Shown piece by piece: positions 9,680 through 18,837 of a stretch of 44,425 bases of DNA. This stretch comes from Rickettsiaceae bacterium (lineage in GTDB: Bacteria; Pseudomonadota; Alphaproteobacteria; Rickettsiales; Rickettsiaceae), in the NCBI GenBank assembly GCA_023301685.1, contig JALZUG010000012.1:1-44425 (forward strand). The letters run 5' to 3'. Numbering within the stretch: the first letter of the stretch is position 1; every line of letters starts with the position of its first letter. The position numbers and the translations under genes were made by a program. The notes under the pieces are model-generated. The model did no database searches, had not been told where the DNA came from, and saw nothing but the letters and a program-made list of their open reading frames with translations.

Positions 9680-10933
9680 TTAAATAAACATTAACACAGG
9701 TGATTCGATATATTTCTTAAATGCATTCAAAAATAATGCGCCAACAGCTCCATCAACCACTCTATGATCACATGAAAGGCTAACATCCATCATTGTTCGC
9801 ATTTCAATTTTATCGTCAACTATTACCGCTCTTTTACTACTAGCTCCAACTGCCAAAATGCATCCTTGTGGAGGATTCACTATTGCATTAAAATTCTTAA
9901 TTCCATACATTCCTAAATTTGAAATACTGAATCCGCCACCTTGAAACTCTTCTGGCTTTAAGCTATTTTCTCTTGCTCTTTTCGCCAAATCTTTCATCTC
10001 TGACGAAATTTTTGTAATCTCCTTTTGATCAGCATTTCTAATGACTGGTGTAATCAGACCACCATCAATTGCAACAGCTATTGAAACATCAATATTATTA
10101 TACATCATTATTGCTTCATCACTCCAGCTAGCATTCGCCTCAGGCACGTCCTTCAAAGCTTTTGCAGTTGCTAGGATTACAAAATCGTTTACTGATAATT
10201 TTTTCGATTTATCATCACTAAAATTTGCATTAACCTGCGAGCGCGCTTCTAGCACAGAATCCATAGCACACTCAACTGATAGATAGAAATGCGGAACAGT
10301 TTGCTTTGATTCCACCAAACGTTTTGCGATTACTTTACGCATATTATTATTTGGTACTAAATTATATTCTTGCGGATGTCTTTGCACCCTTCCTCTTGCG
10401 CTTCCACCTGCAAGCACATCAGCTTTGACTATTCGACCGTGTGGGCCAGTACCAATTATTGAAGAAAGACTAATCCCTTCATTACTTGCGATTCTGCGAG
10501 CTAATGGCGATGCAAAAATTCTACCAGCAGGTCCTGGTTTTGCTACTTTTTGTTCTGGTTTAGCTGGAGGGGCAGAAGGAGATGGTTTAGCTGAATCTGA
10601 TTTGCTTTCAGTTTCAGCTTGCTTTGCTGCCGGAGCAGGAACAGGAGCACTATTCTTTGCTACAAAATCATCTATAGCAGATGCATCCTCTCCCTCTTCT
10701 AATAAAACAGCAATTAGTGACTTAACGGCAACTTCCTGAGCCCCTTCTTCTACAACTATTTTACCTAGAGTACCTTCATCAACAGCTTCAACTTCCATTG
10801 TTGCTTTGTCTGTTTCAATTTCTGCTATAACTTCACCTGCTAAAACTGTATCACCTTCTTTTTTGATCCATTTTGCAAGATTACCGTGCTCCATCGTAGG
10901 AGACAAAGCAGGCATTAAAATTTTTACTGGCAT
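9680..10933 (-). CDS. pdhC: Pyruvate dehydrogenase E2, dihydrolipoamide acetyltransferase
   Basis: 417 residues with three recognisable parts. A single lipoyl domain spans 1-80, with the lipoylated Lys43 in IETDKATMEVEA. After an Ala/Pro/Lys-rich flexible linker (about 90-135) comes the peripheral subunit-binding domain at 139-175 (ASPLARRIAS to GRIVKADVL). The acyltransferase core then ends with SCDHRVVDGA, which holds catalytic His390 and Asp394. The protein transfers the acetyl group from lipoate to CoA and forms the core of the complex. The alphaproteobacterial/mitochondrial-type layout with one lipoyl domain fits the split E1 alpha/beta genes upstream. The start is ATG with AAGG at normal spacing. 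Confidence 0.97.
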   Translation of the reverse strand: MPVKILMPALSPTMEHGNLAKWIKKEGDTVLAGEVIAEIETDKATMEVEAVDEGTLGKIVVEEGAQEVAVKSLIAVLLEEGEDASAIDDFVAKNSAPVPAPAAKQAETESKSDSAKPSPSAPPAKPEQKVAKPGPAGRIFASPLARRIASNEGISLSSIIGTGPHGRIVKADVLAGGSARGRVQRHPQEYNLVPNNNMRKVIAKRLVESKQTVPHFYLSVECAMDSVLEARSQVNANFSDDKSKKLSVNDFVILATAKALKDVPEANASWSDEAIMMYNNIDVSIAVAIDGGLITPVIRNADQKEITKISSEMKDLAKRARENSLKPEEFQGGGFSISNLGMYGIKNFNAIVNPPQGCILAVGASSKRAVIVDDKIEMRTMMDVSLSCDHRVVDGAVGALFLNAFKKYIESPVLMFI

Positions 10934-10944
10934 TTATCTACCTT

Positions 10945-11934
10945 TTATAAATTATCTTCTTTATAACAAGCGCGCTTTGCAGCTTCGACTATTTCTTCAG
11001 TAGTTGGAAGTGACATTTTTTCCAAATTTTCTGCATAAGGTAGCGGCACGTCTTTACCCGCAACAACTTCAACTGGAGCATCTAAATAGTCAAAAGCATC
11101 CTTCATGACAATTGAAGCTATTGTCGCACCAACTCCAGCGAAAAAGAAGCCTTCCTCAACTGCAACTAGTCTATTAGTTTTCATTACAGATTCAATTATC
11201 GTTTCTTCATCAAGTGGTTTTATAGTCCTAAGGTCAATTACCTCAGCACTGATTCCAACATCTGCTAATATATCAGCTGCTTGAAGAGCTAGCCCTACTT
11301 GGATTGAAAAAGCAAGAATTGTTACATCTTCTCCTTCTCTTAGTATTTTGGCTTTACCAATTTCAATTGGTTCTACATTATCAGAGACATCAAAGCTCTG
11401 ACCATACATTATTTCATTTTCTAGAAAAATAACTGGATTATCATCTCTAATTGCACTTTTAAGTAAACCTTTACTATCTTCTGCACTATAAGGAGCTACA
11501 ACCTTTAAGCCAGGTACATGCGCATAAGTTGCTGCATAATTTTGGCTATGTTGAGCTGCAACTCTAGCCGCTGCACCATTTGGTCCTCGGAAAACAATTG
11601 GGCAACCAAGCTGCCCACCTGACATATAATTTGTTTTTGCAGCAGAATTTACAATCTGATCAAATGCTTGCATAGCAAAATTAAAAGTCATAAATTCGAC
11701 AATCGGCCTAAGACCTGCAAATGCAGCACCAACTGCAAGACCAGCAAAACCATGCTCCGTTATTGGTGTATCGATAACACGTTTTGAACCAAATTCTTCC
11801 AGAAGCCCTTGAGTAACTTTATATGCTCCTTGATATTCTGCAACTTCTTCACCCATTACAAAAACATTTTTGTCATTCCGCATCTCTTCGGCCATGGCTT
11901 GAAGCAACGCTTCTCTTACTGTAATTTCTGCCAT
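10945..11934 (-). CDS. pdhB: Pyruvate dehydrogenase E1 component, beta subunit
   Basis: 329 residues, full length for the E1 beta subunit that pairs with PdhA to decarboxylate pyruvate on thiamine diphosphate. The N-terminal [20 protein letters not shown] and [20 protein letters not shown] are the family opening. [16 protein letters not shown] and IEFM-like sequence ([17 protein letters not shown]) line the cofactor site, and a C-terminal transketolase-type domain follows ([15 protein letters not shown]). It starts 8 nt after the pdhA stop with AGGA in front of the ATG and ends 11 nt before pdhC. The lack of an N-terminal lipoyl extension distinguishes it from the PdhB of some free-living alphaproteobacteria. 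Confidence 0.97.
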   Translation of the reverse strand: MAEITVREALLQAMAEEMRNDKNVFVMGEEVAEYQGAYKVTQGLLEEFGSKRVIDTPITEHGFAGLAVGAAFAGLRPIVEFMTFNFAMQAFDQIVNSAAKTNYMSGGQLGCPIVFRGPNGAAARVAAQHSQNYAATYAHVPGLKVVAPYSAEDSKGLLKSAIRDDNPVIFLENEIMYGQSFDVSDNVEPIEIGKAKILREGEDVTILAFSIQVGLALQAADILADVGISAEVIDLRTIKPLDEETIIESVMKTNRLVAVEEGFFFAGVGATIASIVMKDAFDYLDAPVEVVAGKDVPLPYAENLEKMSLPTTEEIVEAAKRACYKEDNL

Positions 11935-11942
11935 AAAAAATC

Positions 11943-12920
11943 CTATTTATATATATCTGTATATAGCTCATCTTCACTTGGAAGTGGCTCATTTGTTGCA
12001 AATTCTGCAACTTCAGCAATATTTGCCTTAACCTTTTTTTCAATATCTTTGATCTGATCTTCGCTAGCATAAGAATTATCAAGAATCAGCTTTTTTACAG
12101 ACGCAACTGGATCTTTCTGCTTGTATTCTTCTACTTCTTGTTTAGTACGATAATTAGCTGGATCAGACATTGAATGTCCGCGATATCTGTAGGTTTTAAC
12201 CTCAATAATTGCTGGACCATTACCTTTTCTTACATGCGCCGCAACCTGAAGAGCTGCATTATAAACCGAATCTATATCCATTCCATCCGCTTGCACTCCA
12301 GGAATACCGAATGATTCTCCTTTTCTATAGAGATCAGTCATTGCAGTAGAACGCTCTAATGAAGTACCCATGGAATATTCATTATTCTCTATTACATAGA
12401 GTACAGGTAATTTCCACAAAGCTGCCATGTTAAATGCCTCATAAACCTGCCCTTGATTTACCGCTCCATCACCTAAGAATGTAAAACATATATTCTTTGT
12501 TTCATTATATTTTTCAGCAAACGCCAGACCAGTACCAATTGGCACTTGGGCACCAACAATACCATGCCCCCCATAAAACTTTCCTTTACTATTAAACATA
12601 TGCATGGATCCGCCTTTTCCTTTTGAGCATCCAGAAGCTCTACCCGTCAATTCCGCCATAACAAATTTTGGATCTATACCTGACATAATTATGTGACCAT
12701 GATCACGATAACTTGTAATAGTGCTATCATCTTTTTGTTTTGCTTTTTGAATTCCGGCAATCACTGCTTCCTGCCCTATATATAAGTGACAAAAACCGCC
12801 AATCATACCCATACCGTAGAACTGACCACACTTCTCTTCGAAACGCCTAATAAGCAGCATCTTCTCGAATGACTCTATGTAGTCAGCAGGTTTTAGCTTG
12901 TATTTTCCTTGTTCAAACAT
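11943..12920 (-). CDS. pdhA: Pyruvate dehydrogenase E1 component, alpha subunit
   Basis: 325 residues. The thiamine diphosphate/Mg motif begins GDGAVNQG (150-157) and ends with the Asn of [12 protein letters not shown], the expected spacing. The [12 protein letters not shown] stretch and [10 protein letters not shown] loop are conserved E1 alpha segments, and [15 protein letters not shown] is the C-terminal loop that corresponds to the phosphorylation loop of mitochondrial E1 alpha. It is the first gene of the pdhABC-lpdA-chpT-fumC operon. A TTGACA promoter lies about 35-60 nt upstream. The Shine-Dalgarno sequence is poor, but the ATG gives the expected N-terminus. Confidence 0.97.
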   Translation of the reverse strand: MFEQGKYKLKPADYIESFEKMLLIRRFEEKCGQFYGMGMIGGFCHLYIGQEAVIAGIQKAKQKDDSTITSYRDHGHIIMSGIDPKFVMAELTGRASGCSKGKGGSMHMFNSKGKFYGGHGIVGAQVPIGTGLAFAEKYNETKNICFTFLGDGAVNQGQVYEAFNMAALWKLPVLYVIENNEYSMGTSLERSTAMTDLYRKGESFGIPGVQADGMDIDSVYNAALQVAAHVRKGNGPAIIEVKTYRYRGHSMSDPANYRTKQEVEEYKQKDPVASVKKLILDNSYASEDQIKDIEKKVKANIAEVAEFATNEPLPSEDELYTDIYK

Positions 12921-12953
12921 ATTTTAAACTTAATTTTATCATATAAAGATGGG

Positions 12954-12982
12954 ACCATAATACGCAACATCATTATTGTCAA
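12954..12982 (-). promoter_or_regulatory. Sigma70-like promoter candidate for the pdh operon
   Basis: On the minus strand a perfect TTGACA (12982-12977) lies upstream of pdhA. At 17 nt spacing the -10 would be TATGGT (12959-12954). An overlapping TATTAT (12962-12957) is a better hexamer but only 14 nt away. The start of transcription would fall roughly 30 nt before the pdhA ATG. Confidence 0.38.
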
Positions 12983-13270
12983 TAAACGAGCTATTATAAT
13001 CAAAACTATATAAGATTATACGTTATTTGATTATAATTCCTAACTTTAATTCACCACCTTATACATAATTATTTTATATCTATATCATTAATATGCAGAA
13101 TAATACTATTTCCCATTTGAATTAGAGGTTAGTATTTTAAGATGAGAGAAAATAGTGTTATTTAAAACTTTTATAAGCAGATATTATATTTAACTTGCAA
13201 TTTTCGACAATTTTTATATGATGGATATATAAATAAATATTAACTTTTAGCTTACTGCTTTAATTACATT
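12983..13270. other. AT-rich divergent spacer between pdhA and a small unknown gene
   Basis: This strongly AT-rich spacer has no open frame of interest and no RNA gene. Near its right end, TCGACA (13208-13213) followed 18 nt later by TATAAA is a possible promoter for the plus-strand gene at 13271. Nothing else was recognised. Confidence 0.4.
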
Positions 13271-13495
13271 ATGAATAAAAATAATCTACAACAAAAACTA
13301 GTCTCATTCACTGAAAATAGCCCTGAACTAGAAAAAATTAATGAAGACATGAGTAATGGCTGGTCAATTATTAGCCTTGTGAAAAATGGAAGTTATTACG
13401 TTGGAATCATGGAACTTAGTAATAGTTTTAATGAAAAAAATGAGAGTTTATATATCCCACCAAGAAAGAAAATTAAAATTTCAGCTAATAACTAG
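13271..13495 (+). CDS. Small protein of unknown function (74 aa)
   Basis: The product is a 74-residue soluble protein. Its core, LEKINEDMSNGWSIISLVKN, followed by GSYYVGIMEL and a basic tail IPPRKKIKI, has the 'GW-ivSlvk-Y-vgimE' rhythm of small alpha/beta proteins. It reminds me, from memory only, of a short domain of unknown function found in Rickettsia (DUF2674). It has no signal peptide or membrane helix. It lies alone between the divergent pdh promoter and a convergent membrane-protein gene whose stop is 3 nt away. The start ATG has no clear Shine-Dalgarno sequence. The coding call rests on sensible composition and the isolated, promoter-preceded position. Confidence 0.6.
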   Translation: MNKNNLQQKLVSFTENSPELEKINEDMSNGWSIISLVKNGSYYVGIMELSNSFNEKNESLYIPPRKKIKISANN

Positions 13496-13498
13496 AAA

Positions 13499-13783
13499 TC
13501 ACCACTCATACATATAATACAGCATAATCAAAATGGCAATTTTAGTGTAATATGCAATATTTATTGTCATCCTGAGAAACATTCTTTCTTCTTGCTCAGG
13601 CTCAGATATCAGCTTGCAAACAGCAACTCCAGGAACAGTAAGGAATAAAAAGAGATATAGTAATGCTAGCTTAATTTTTGATAACAACTCAAATCTATTC
13701 TTGTATATAGAAATTAGAAGATTCTGACAAAATCGAATAGATTGCGTAGTTGTAGTAACAATTTTAGAAGCGAAGTTACTCAT
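13499..13783 (-). CDS. Small two-helix membrane protein of unknown function (94 aa)
   Basis: The product has 94 residues. A polar N-terminal 35 residues is followed by a hydrophobic segment (LALLYLFLFLTVPGVAVCKL), a short charged loop EPEQEERMFLR, and a second hydrophobic segment (AYYTKIAILIMLYYMYEW). This layout suits a helical-hairpin inner-membrane protein. It converges with the 74-residue gene (3 nt between stops). No family is recognised, and the ribosome-binding site is weak (GAAAAC). A chance frame is possible, but the alternation of two membrane segments with a charged loop is more gene-like than random AT-rich sequence. Confidence 0.45.
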   Translation of the reverse strand: MSNFASKIVTTTTQSIRFCQNLLISIYKNRFELLSKIKLALLYLFLFLTVPGVAVCKLISEPEQEERMFLRMTINIAYYTKIAILIMLYYMYEW

Positions 13784-13972
13784 AAGTTTTCATATCGTTA
13801 TAATTTCATATTATCTTCTTATCAGATCACAGCTATTATCTTAGTGTATGCGACAAATAACTTTATACAAGATAATCTTGTAATCACACTCAATTGTTAT
13901 AGCAAACATGAAACAAAGCTCTGTTATAGCAAGCAAAACACCATAGCACAAACACCCACCTATTACTAAAGA

Positions 13973-14006
13973 TGGATTGCCGCGTCACTTTTTCCTCGCA
14001 ATGACA
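13973..14006 (+). repeat. Dispersed rickettsial-type repeat, copy 1
   Basis: The copy begins tggattgcc and ends ctcgcaatgaca. This kind of short GC-richer element (gattgcc ... caatgac) is scattered through many Rickettsiales genomes. It is inverted relative to copy 2 at 14136-14164. Confidence 0.6.
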
Positions 14007-14135
14007 GGAATAATCACAGATAATTGCATGAGTAACGGCATTGTCTTTGACTCTTCATAGGTAATGGAAATATATGAAAACACTACATACATTATTGCAG
14101 TCATATTATTCCTCATAAACTAGCGCGAACGACAC

Positions 14136-14164
14136 TCGTCATTGTGAGCGTAGCGTGGCAATCC
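14136..14164 (-). repeat. Dispersed rickettsial-type repeat, copy 2
   Basis: The reverse complement begins tggattgccacg and ends cacaatgacg. The outer parts match copy 1, while the middle differs in length and sequence. The two copies could pair as a large imperfect stem about 190 nt long. Confidence 0.6.
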
Positions 14165-14295
14165 AGATATTTTACTAAAACACCAGCCGTTTAGCCTAAT
14201 AAATTACCTTTCCTACGCTTATCTAGTAACACTACAAATAATAGATCACTAACCGCTTTCTCAAAATGAGCAATATTTACATTATTAAAATGCGC

Positions 14296-16293
14296 CTATT
14301 CAAATTCAATTAAGACCTGACCACTCGAAACACTATCCATTTCAGACACCATAATTTTAGCAATTTTGCATGCTTTTTCTGCTGTAATAATATTTTCCAT
14401 TTTCATGGCAGTTAAAACCACTAGTTCTTGCCCAGGAACAACCTTCTCCCCTTCTTCTACACTTATTCCAACAATTTGACCAGATAGTGGAGCAACAAGC
14501 TCTAATTGATCATCATCATCGCCTCGATCAGGCATTAGAGACTCAAGCTCTGACATTCTTGGAGATCGGACATACGTATCAACAGTTATGCCAGAATATG
14601 TCAGTCTATATCCAGTTGTAATGCGCTCAACCTTTATATTCACTTTCTGCCCATTAATAATAGCAGCAATTAACGGCGTTCCAATATTCCAATTACTTTT
14701 TATGGTCAATCTACTTGACCCATGCCTTATATTATAGCCATCTTCAACTGGCTTAATCATTACCGGAAATTGGCCTTTATCAATAGACGCAATCCATCTT
14801 GTACCAATCTTATTTGACTGATCTGTCAACTGATTTGGCAAAGATACAGCTCTTTTTTGTTCAGTGAGAAATGCAAAAATTGCAGTAGATAGGAACACTT
14901 CATTAATTTCTGAAGTCAATTTTGCTCCCGAAAACCCATCAGGATATTCCTCATCAATAAACCCTGTATGAATATCTCCAGATCCAAAGCGTTCATGGTG
15001 AATTAGAGCTTCAAGAAAACTAATATTATGAGATATGCCATGTATAACAAATGAACCTAACGACTTTTTCATTAGCTCAATTGCTTCTTCTCTGGTTTCA
15101 GCATAAGTACATAATTTTGCTATCATTGCATCGTAAAACATACTAACTTCACCACCAGCTCCAATACCACTATCAATCCTGACATTAGTGCTTTTTGGAG
15201 GTTCGTGATATTCTAAAATTCTACCACTAGATGGCAAAAATCCACGAGATGGATCTTCAGCACAAATTCTAGATTCAATAGCCCAACCATTGAGTTTTAC
15301 ATCTTCTTGTGCAAAAGATAGCTTTTCACCTGCAGCAACCCTAATCATCTGTTCTACCAAGTCCAAGCCCGTTATTAGTTCTGTCACTGGATGCTCTACT
15401 TGAAGCCTTGTATTCATCTCAAGAAAATAATAGTTCTTATTATTATCCATCATAAATTCAACAGTGCCTGCAGAAAAATAGCCTACCTTTTGCGATAAAG
15501 CAACGACTTCTGCATACATTTTCTGACGAGTTTCTTCATCTACAAATGAGCTTGGTGCTTCTTCAATAACTTTTTGGTGATATCTTTGTATAGAACATTC
15601 ACGCTCACCTAAACAAACTGCATTACCAAATTGATCAGCTATTAATTGAATCTCAATATGACGAGGAGCAATAATAAGCTTTTCAATGAAAACTCTGCTA
15701 TCGTTAAAACAATTTTCTGCTTCAAACTTTGCTGACTCAAATGCCTTTTCCATTTGTTTTTTATTCTCAACAACACGCATACCGCGTCCACCACCACCAG
15801 CTGCTGCCTTAATAATTACAGGAAAACCAATATCTCCAGCAATTTGGTTAGCTTGTTCAAGATTATTTATAGTTCCCATGTAACCAGGAACAGTACTTAC
15901 CCCAGAATCAATAGCAATTTTCTTAGCTTCAATCTTATCACCCATTTTTTTGATGACTTTTGCGCTTGGACCAATGAGAGTAATACCCTCTCTTTTCAAG
16001 ATATTGGCAAACCCAGAATTTTCTGCCAAAAAACCATATCCAGGATGAACAGCTTGCGCTCCACTTAGCCTTATTGCACTAACAATATTTTTTATTGAAA
16101 GATAACTTTCTGTAGCAGGCGAGTTTCCGATATAATATGCTTCATCTGCATATTGTACATGATCAGAATTTGTATCAGCTTCAGAATATATTGCTACCGA
16201 CTTAATTCCCATCTGGCGCAATGTCTTCATAATACGAAGGGCAATTTCACCCCTATTAGCAACTAATACTTTTTCAAATAATGGCTTACTCAT
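14296..16293 (-). CDS. pccA: Propionyl-CoA carboxylase alpha subunit (biotin carboxylase and biotin carrier)
   Basis: About 665 residues. The N-terminal biotin carboxylase domain (1 to about 445) has VLVANRGEIALRIMKT, the glycine-rich ATP loop KAAAGGGGRGMRVV, and EMNTRLQVEHPVTE. The C-terminal biotinyl domain carries the biotinylated lysine in TAMKMEN (Lys631), 34 residues from the end. The middle domain links the carrier to the beta subunit. The complex carboxylates propionyl-CoA to methylmalonyl-CoA, feeding amino-acid and odd-chain breakdown into the TCA cycle. The first ATG (16293) has AAGAG seven bases upstream; an in-frame TTG two codons earlier is less likely. It follows pccB by 9 nt. 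Methylcrotonyl-CoA carboxylase is a related alternative, but the pairing and length favour PCC. Confidence 0.92.
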   Translation of the reverse strand: MSKPLFEKVLVANRGEIALRIMKTLRQMGIKSVAIYSEADTNSDHVQYADEAYYIGNSPATESYLSIKNIVSAIRLSGAQAVHPGYGFLAENSGFANILKREGITLIGPSAKVIKKMGDKIEAKKIAIDSGVSTVPGYMGTINNLEQANQIAGDIGFPVIIKAAAGGGGRGMRVVENKKQMEKAFESAKFEAENCFNDSRVFIEKLIIAPRHIEIQLIADQFGNAVCLGERECSIQRYHQKVIEEAPSSFVDEETRQKMYAEVVALSQKVGYFSAGTVEFMMDNNKNYYFLEMNTRLQVEHPVTELITGLDLVEQMIRVAAGEKLSFAQEDVKLNGWAIESRICAEDPSRGFLPSSGRILEYHEPPKSTNVRIDSGIGAGGEVSMFYDAMIAKLCTYAETREEAIELMKKSLGSFVIHGISHNISFLEALIHHERFGSGDIHTGFIDEEYPDGFSGAKLTSEINEVFLSTAIFAFLTEQKRAVSLPNQLTDQSNKIGTRWIASIDKGQFPVMIKPVEDGYNIRHGSSRLTIKSNWNIGTPLIAAIINGQKVNIKVERITTGYRLTYSGITVDTYVRSPRMSELESLMPDRGDDDDQLELVAPLSGQIVGISVEEGEKVVPGQELVVLTAMKMENIITAEKACKIAKIMVSEMDSVSSGQVLIEFE

Positions 16294-16302
16294 TGTCAAC
16301 TC

Positions 16303-17859
16303 TTATAACGGCAAATTATCATGTTTTTTCCAAGGCATATCTACTTTTTTAGTTCGTAAATATTTTAACCCCTTACAAATTCTCCAACGTGTATTTTGTG
16401 GTTTAATAATATCATCTAAATATCCACGTGATGCAGCAATAAACGGGGAGGTAATATTTTGTTTATACTCATCTATTTTTTTCTGCTTCTTTTCTGGGTC
16501 TTTGCTGTCTTCACGGAAAATAATTTCAGCAGCACCTTCTGCACCCATCACAGCAATCTCAGAATTCACCCATGCATAATTCAAATCACCTCTAAGATGT
16601 TTCGAATTCATCACGATGTAGGCTCCACCGTATGCTTTTCTTGTTATGATAGTAATCTTTGGAACTGTAGCTTCCGCATAAGCATATAAAAGCTTAGCAC
16701 CGTGCTTAATGATTCCATTATATTCTTGATCCACACCAGGTAAAAAACCAGGAACATCTACAAGCGTTACTATTGGTATATTAAAAGCATCACAAAACCT
16801 AATAAAGCGTGCAGCTTTTCTTGATGAATCTATATCCAAGCACCCTGCTAAATGCAATGGTTGATTAGCTACAAAACCAACAGGCGCACCTTCCATATAC
16901 CCAAAACCAATCAAAATATTTTTGGCATAATCTGGTTGAATTTCAAAAAATTCTCCTTCATCAACTATACGCTCAATTAATTCCTTCATATCATAGGATT
17001 TATTAGGGATTGTTGGAACTAGAGTATTTAAAGACATATCAACTCTATCAGCAGGATCTCTTGTTGACCTGATTGGTAATTTATCCCTATTTGACAATGG
17101 TAAGAAGTTAAAAAACCTTCTTGTTTCTAACAAAATTTCTATATCATTTTCAAATGAAAGATCAGCCACGCCTGACTTTGTTGTGTGAACCTTAGCACCG
17201 CCCAGCTTATCTTTCGAAACTTCTTCACCCGTAACAGTTTTAACCACATCAGGGCCTGTCACAAACATATATGATGAGCCCTTCACCATGAAAATAAAAT
17301 CCGTTAGAGCTGGGGAATAGACTGCTCCACCTGCGCATGGACCCATGACAAGCGTAATTTGAGGTACAACTCCTGAAGCCTTTACGTTCCGATGGAATAG
17401 TTCGCCGTAGCCACCAAGAGCATCAACACCTTCTTGTATTCTTGCACCGCCGGAATCATTTATACCAACCACCGGAGCACCAACTTCAATGGCCGAGTCA
17501 ATTAAGTTACAGATTTTTTTTGCATGATATTCACCAAGAGATCCACCTAAAACTGTAAAATCCTGGCTATACACAAATACTAAGCGACCATTTATAGTAC
17601 CATGGCCAGTTACTACACCATCACCTGAAAATTTCTTACTTTTCATTCCAAAATTATCACAACGATGCTCGACAAACATACCTGTTTCTTCGAAACTATC
17701 TGGATCAAGTAATACTTCTATTCGTTCTCTAGCTGTAAGTTTTCCTTTCCCGTGCTGTGCTGAGATTCTTTTAACCCCACCTCCAAGCAAAGCAGAACTT
17801 CTTTTCTTTTCTAGTGCTTGTTGCTGATGAAATGCTTGTGTGCTCATATCAAAATACAT
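16303..17859 (-). CDS. pccB: Propionyl-CoA carboxylase beta subunit (carboxyltransferase)
   Basis: About 518 residues with two crotonase-like carboxyltransferase halves. The N-terminal half has [32 protein letters not shown] and [20 protein letters not shown]. The C-terminal half has [30 protein letters not shown] and the AYGGAYIVM acyl-CoA site. It transfers the carboxyl group from biotin on PccA to propionyl-CoA. Several starts are possible: TTG 17862, ATG 17859 or ATG 17847. None has a strong Shine-Dalgarno sequence, and 17859 is chosen as the first ATG. It is the first gene of the pccB-pccA pair. Acetyl-CoA or methylmalonyl-type carboxylases share this fold, and PCC is inferred from the partner and from common presence in Rickettsiales. 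Confidence 0.93.
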   Translation of the reverse strand: MYFDMSTQAFHQQQALEKKRSSALLGGGVKRISAQHGKGKLTARERIEVLLDPDSFEETGMFVEHRCDNFGMKSKKFSGDGVVTGHGTINGRLVFVYSQDFTVLGGSLGEYHAKKICNLIDSAIEVGAPVVGINDSGGARIQEGVDALGGYGELFHRNVKASGVVPQITLVMGPCAGGAVYSPALTDFIFMVKGSSYMFVTGPDVVKTVTGEEVSKDKLGGAKVHTTKSGVADLSFENDIEILLETRRFFNFLPLSNRDKLPIRSTRDPADRVDMSLNTLVPTIPNKSYDMKELIERIVDEGEFFEIQPDYAKNILIGFGYMEGAPVGFVANQPLHLAGCLDIDSSRKAARFIRFCDAFNIPIVTLVDVPGFLPGVDQEYNGIIKHGAKLLYAYAEATVPKITIITRKAYGGAYIVMNSKHLRGDLNYAWVNSEIAVMGAEGAAEIIFREDSKDPEKKQKKIDEYKQNITSPFIAASRGYLDDIIKPQNTRWRICKGLKYLRTKKVDMPWKKHDNLPL

Positions 17860-18062
17860 CAATGATTATCTTGAAGGCCGATTATAATGAATAAATTTCA
17901 TAAAAGATAGAGTAATTTTTTAAGTTAAAGTAAAATCAAATCAAGGCACCTACTGACAAAATACTCTATGCTCTGCTAAAACGTGGATAGACGTAGCACG
18001 CAGAAAATATTAATTTAGATGTATATTAATCAGACAAGCAAAAAAGCAATATACTCTTTAAC

Positions 18063-18656
18063 TTATGAAAAGTCATCAGAGTTATCTATTAACCCAACGT
18101 TTCCAGCAAGCCCCCAATTAAATTCATCAAAACAAGGAAGAGGGTAGTTATTGCAATTCTCAACAACAAAATCTCCGTAATATTCTCTAATCAACTCTCT
18201 AAGGCTATTATCATCACCTTCTTTATAAGGATAATAATGTTGAAAATAATCTATTGCAGAATCACCATTATTATTGGCAATAAACGGATCTGCTCCATAA
18301 TCCAGCAACAATTTTGATATTGAATATTTATTAAAATAATTCACTGTTGAAAAAACTTTAAATATCACTGTATCTCCCATATGACCAATTTCATTTACAT
18401 CAAACCCTAACTCCAAAAATAGTTCTACTTCTTGAATATCATGTCCTTCTACTGCATTCGCTAAGTGACTTTGACCATACAAATCTTTTGTCGAGTAATA
18501 ATGAATTTTCCCATTAATAACTGCATTGATTTTATTTTCCCTAACCTCAACTTCTACTTCTTCCGATGAAATAAATGTCTTCAGCTGATCAAAACTAATA
18601 ATATCTAATTCTTTCGGGCCACCTTTTTTTTGAAATATTTTTTTTATTCTCTTCAT
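18063..18656 (-). CDS. Ankyrin-repeat protein (197 aa)
   Basis: After a lysine-rich N-terminus (MKRIKKIFQKKGGPKE), two to three ankyrin-like units are visible. The first spans about 61-91 (GQSHLANAVEGHDIQEVELF, then LELGFDVNEIG). The second spans 94-128 and ends ISKLLLDYGADPFIANNNG. A partial third begins GDSAIDYF. The acidic C-terminus (FNWGLAGNVGLIDNSDDFS) is unrelated to ankyrin. There is no signal peptide. Ankyrin proteins of Rickettsiales are often secreted host-interaction factors, but nothing here shows secretion. The start is well fixed by a strong GGAGGTG, with an unusual start-stop AUG between it and the gene start. It is divergent from uvrD. Confidence 0.8.
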   Translation of the reverse strand: MKRIKKIFQKKGGPKELDIISFDQLKTFISSEEVEVEVRENKINAVINGKIHYYSTKDLYGQSHLANAVEGHDIQEVELFLELGFDVNEIGHMGDTVIFKVFSTVNYFNKYSISKLLLDYGADPFIANNNGDSAIDYFQHYYPYKEGDDNSLRELIREYYGDFVVENCNNYPLPCFDEFNWGLAGNVGLIDNSDDFS

Positions 18657-18670
18657 TACATTACACCTCC
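18654..18670 (-). promoter_or_regulatory. Strong ribosome-binding site with an overlapping AUG-stop codon pair
   Basis: On the minus strand the leader reads GGAGGTGTAATGTAATGAAG. The first ATG (18661-18659) lies 4 nt after GGAGG and is followed at once by TAA. That TAA overlaps by one base the ATG that opens the ankyrin gene (18656). A ribosome starting at the first AUG would terminate immediately and could restart one base back. Confidence 0.55.
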
Positions 18671-18837
18671 AAAGTTACTAAAAATTAGTAACTTAAAAAA
18701 ATAAAACCATAGATAAAATTAATCAAGACATAGTTTTGTGTCTTAGCAAACTCAGACTTAAAAGCATATGCACTTTACTATAAAAGCAGACTATAGTAGG
18801 ATTTACCTACAAAATTGCAATTATAGAGAAAATCAAA

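Larger units (their letters stand above)
13784..14295. other. 512-bp non-coding spacer with dispersed repeats
   Basis: No convincing gene or structured RNA was found. It contains two copies in opposite orientation of a 'tggattgcc...cgcaatgac' repeat (13973-14006 and 14136-14164). It also holds a short direct repeat, tgttatagcaaaca/tgttatagcaagca, at 13895-13908 and 13922-13935. The rest is AT-rich without pattern. It separates the small unknown genes from the end of pccA. Confidence 0.6.

Noticed and set aside
10425-10739. 104-codon plus-strand frame opposite pdhC
   Set aside because: It is the antisense of the Ala/Pro-rich linker of pdhC; long open antisense frames are expected there and the sense gene is certain.
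16294-16299. Perfect TTGACA on the minus strand at the pccB/pccA junction
   Set aside because: It is formed by codons just before the pccA ATG, with no -10 hexamer at a suitable distance.
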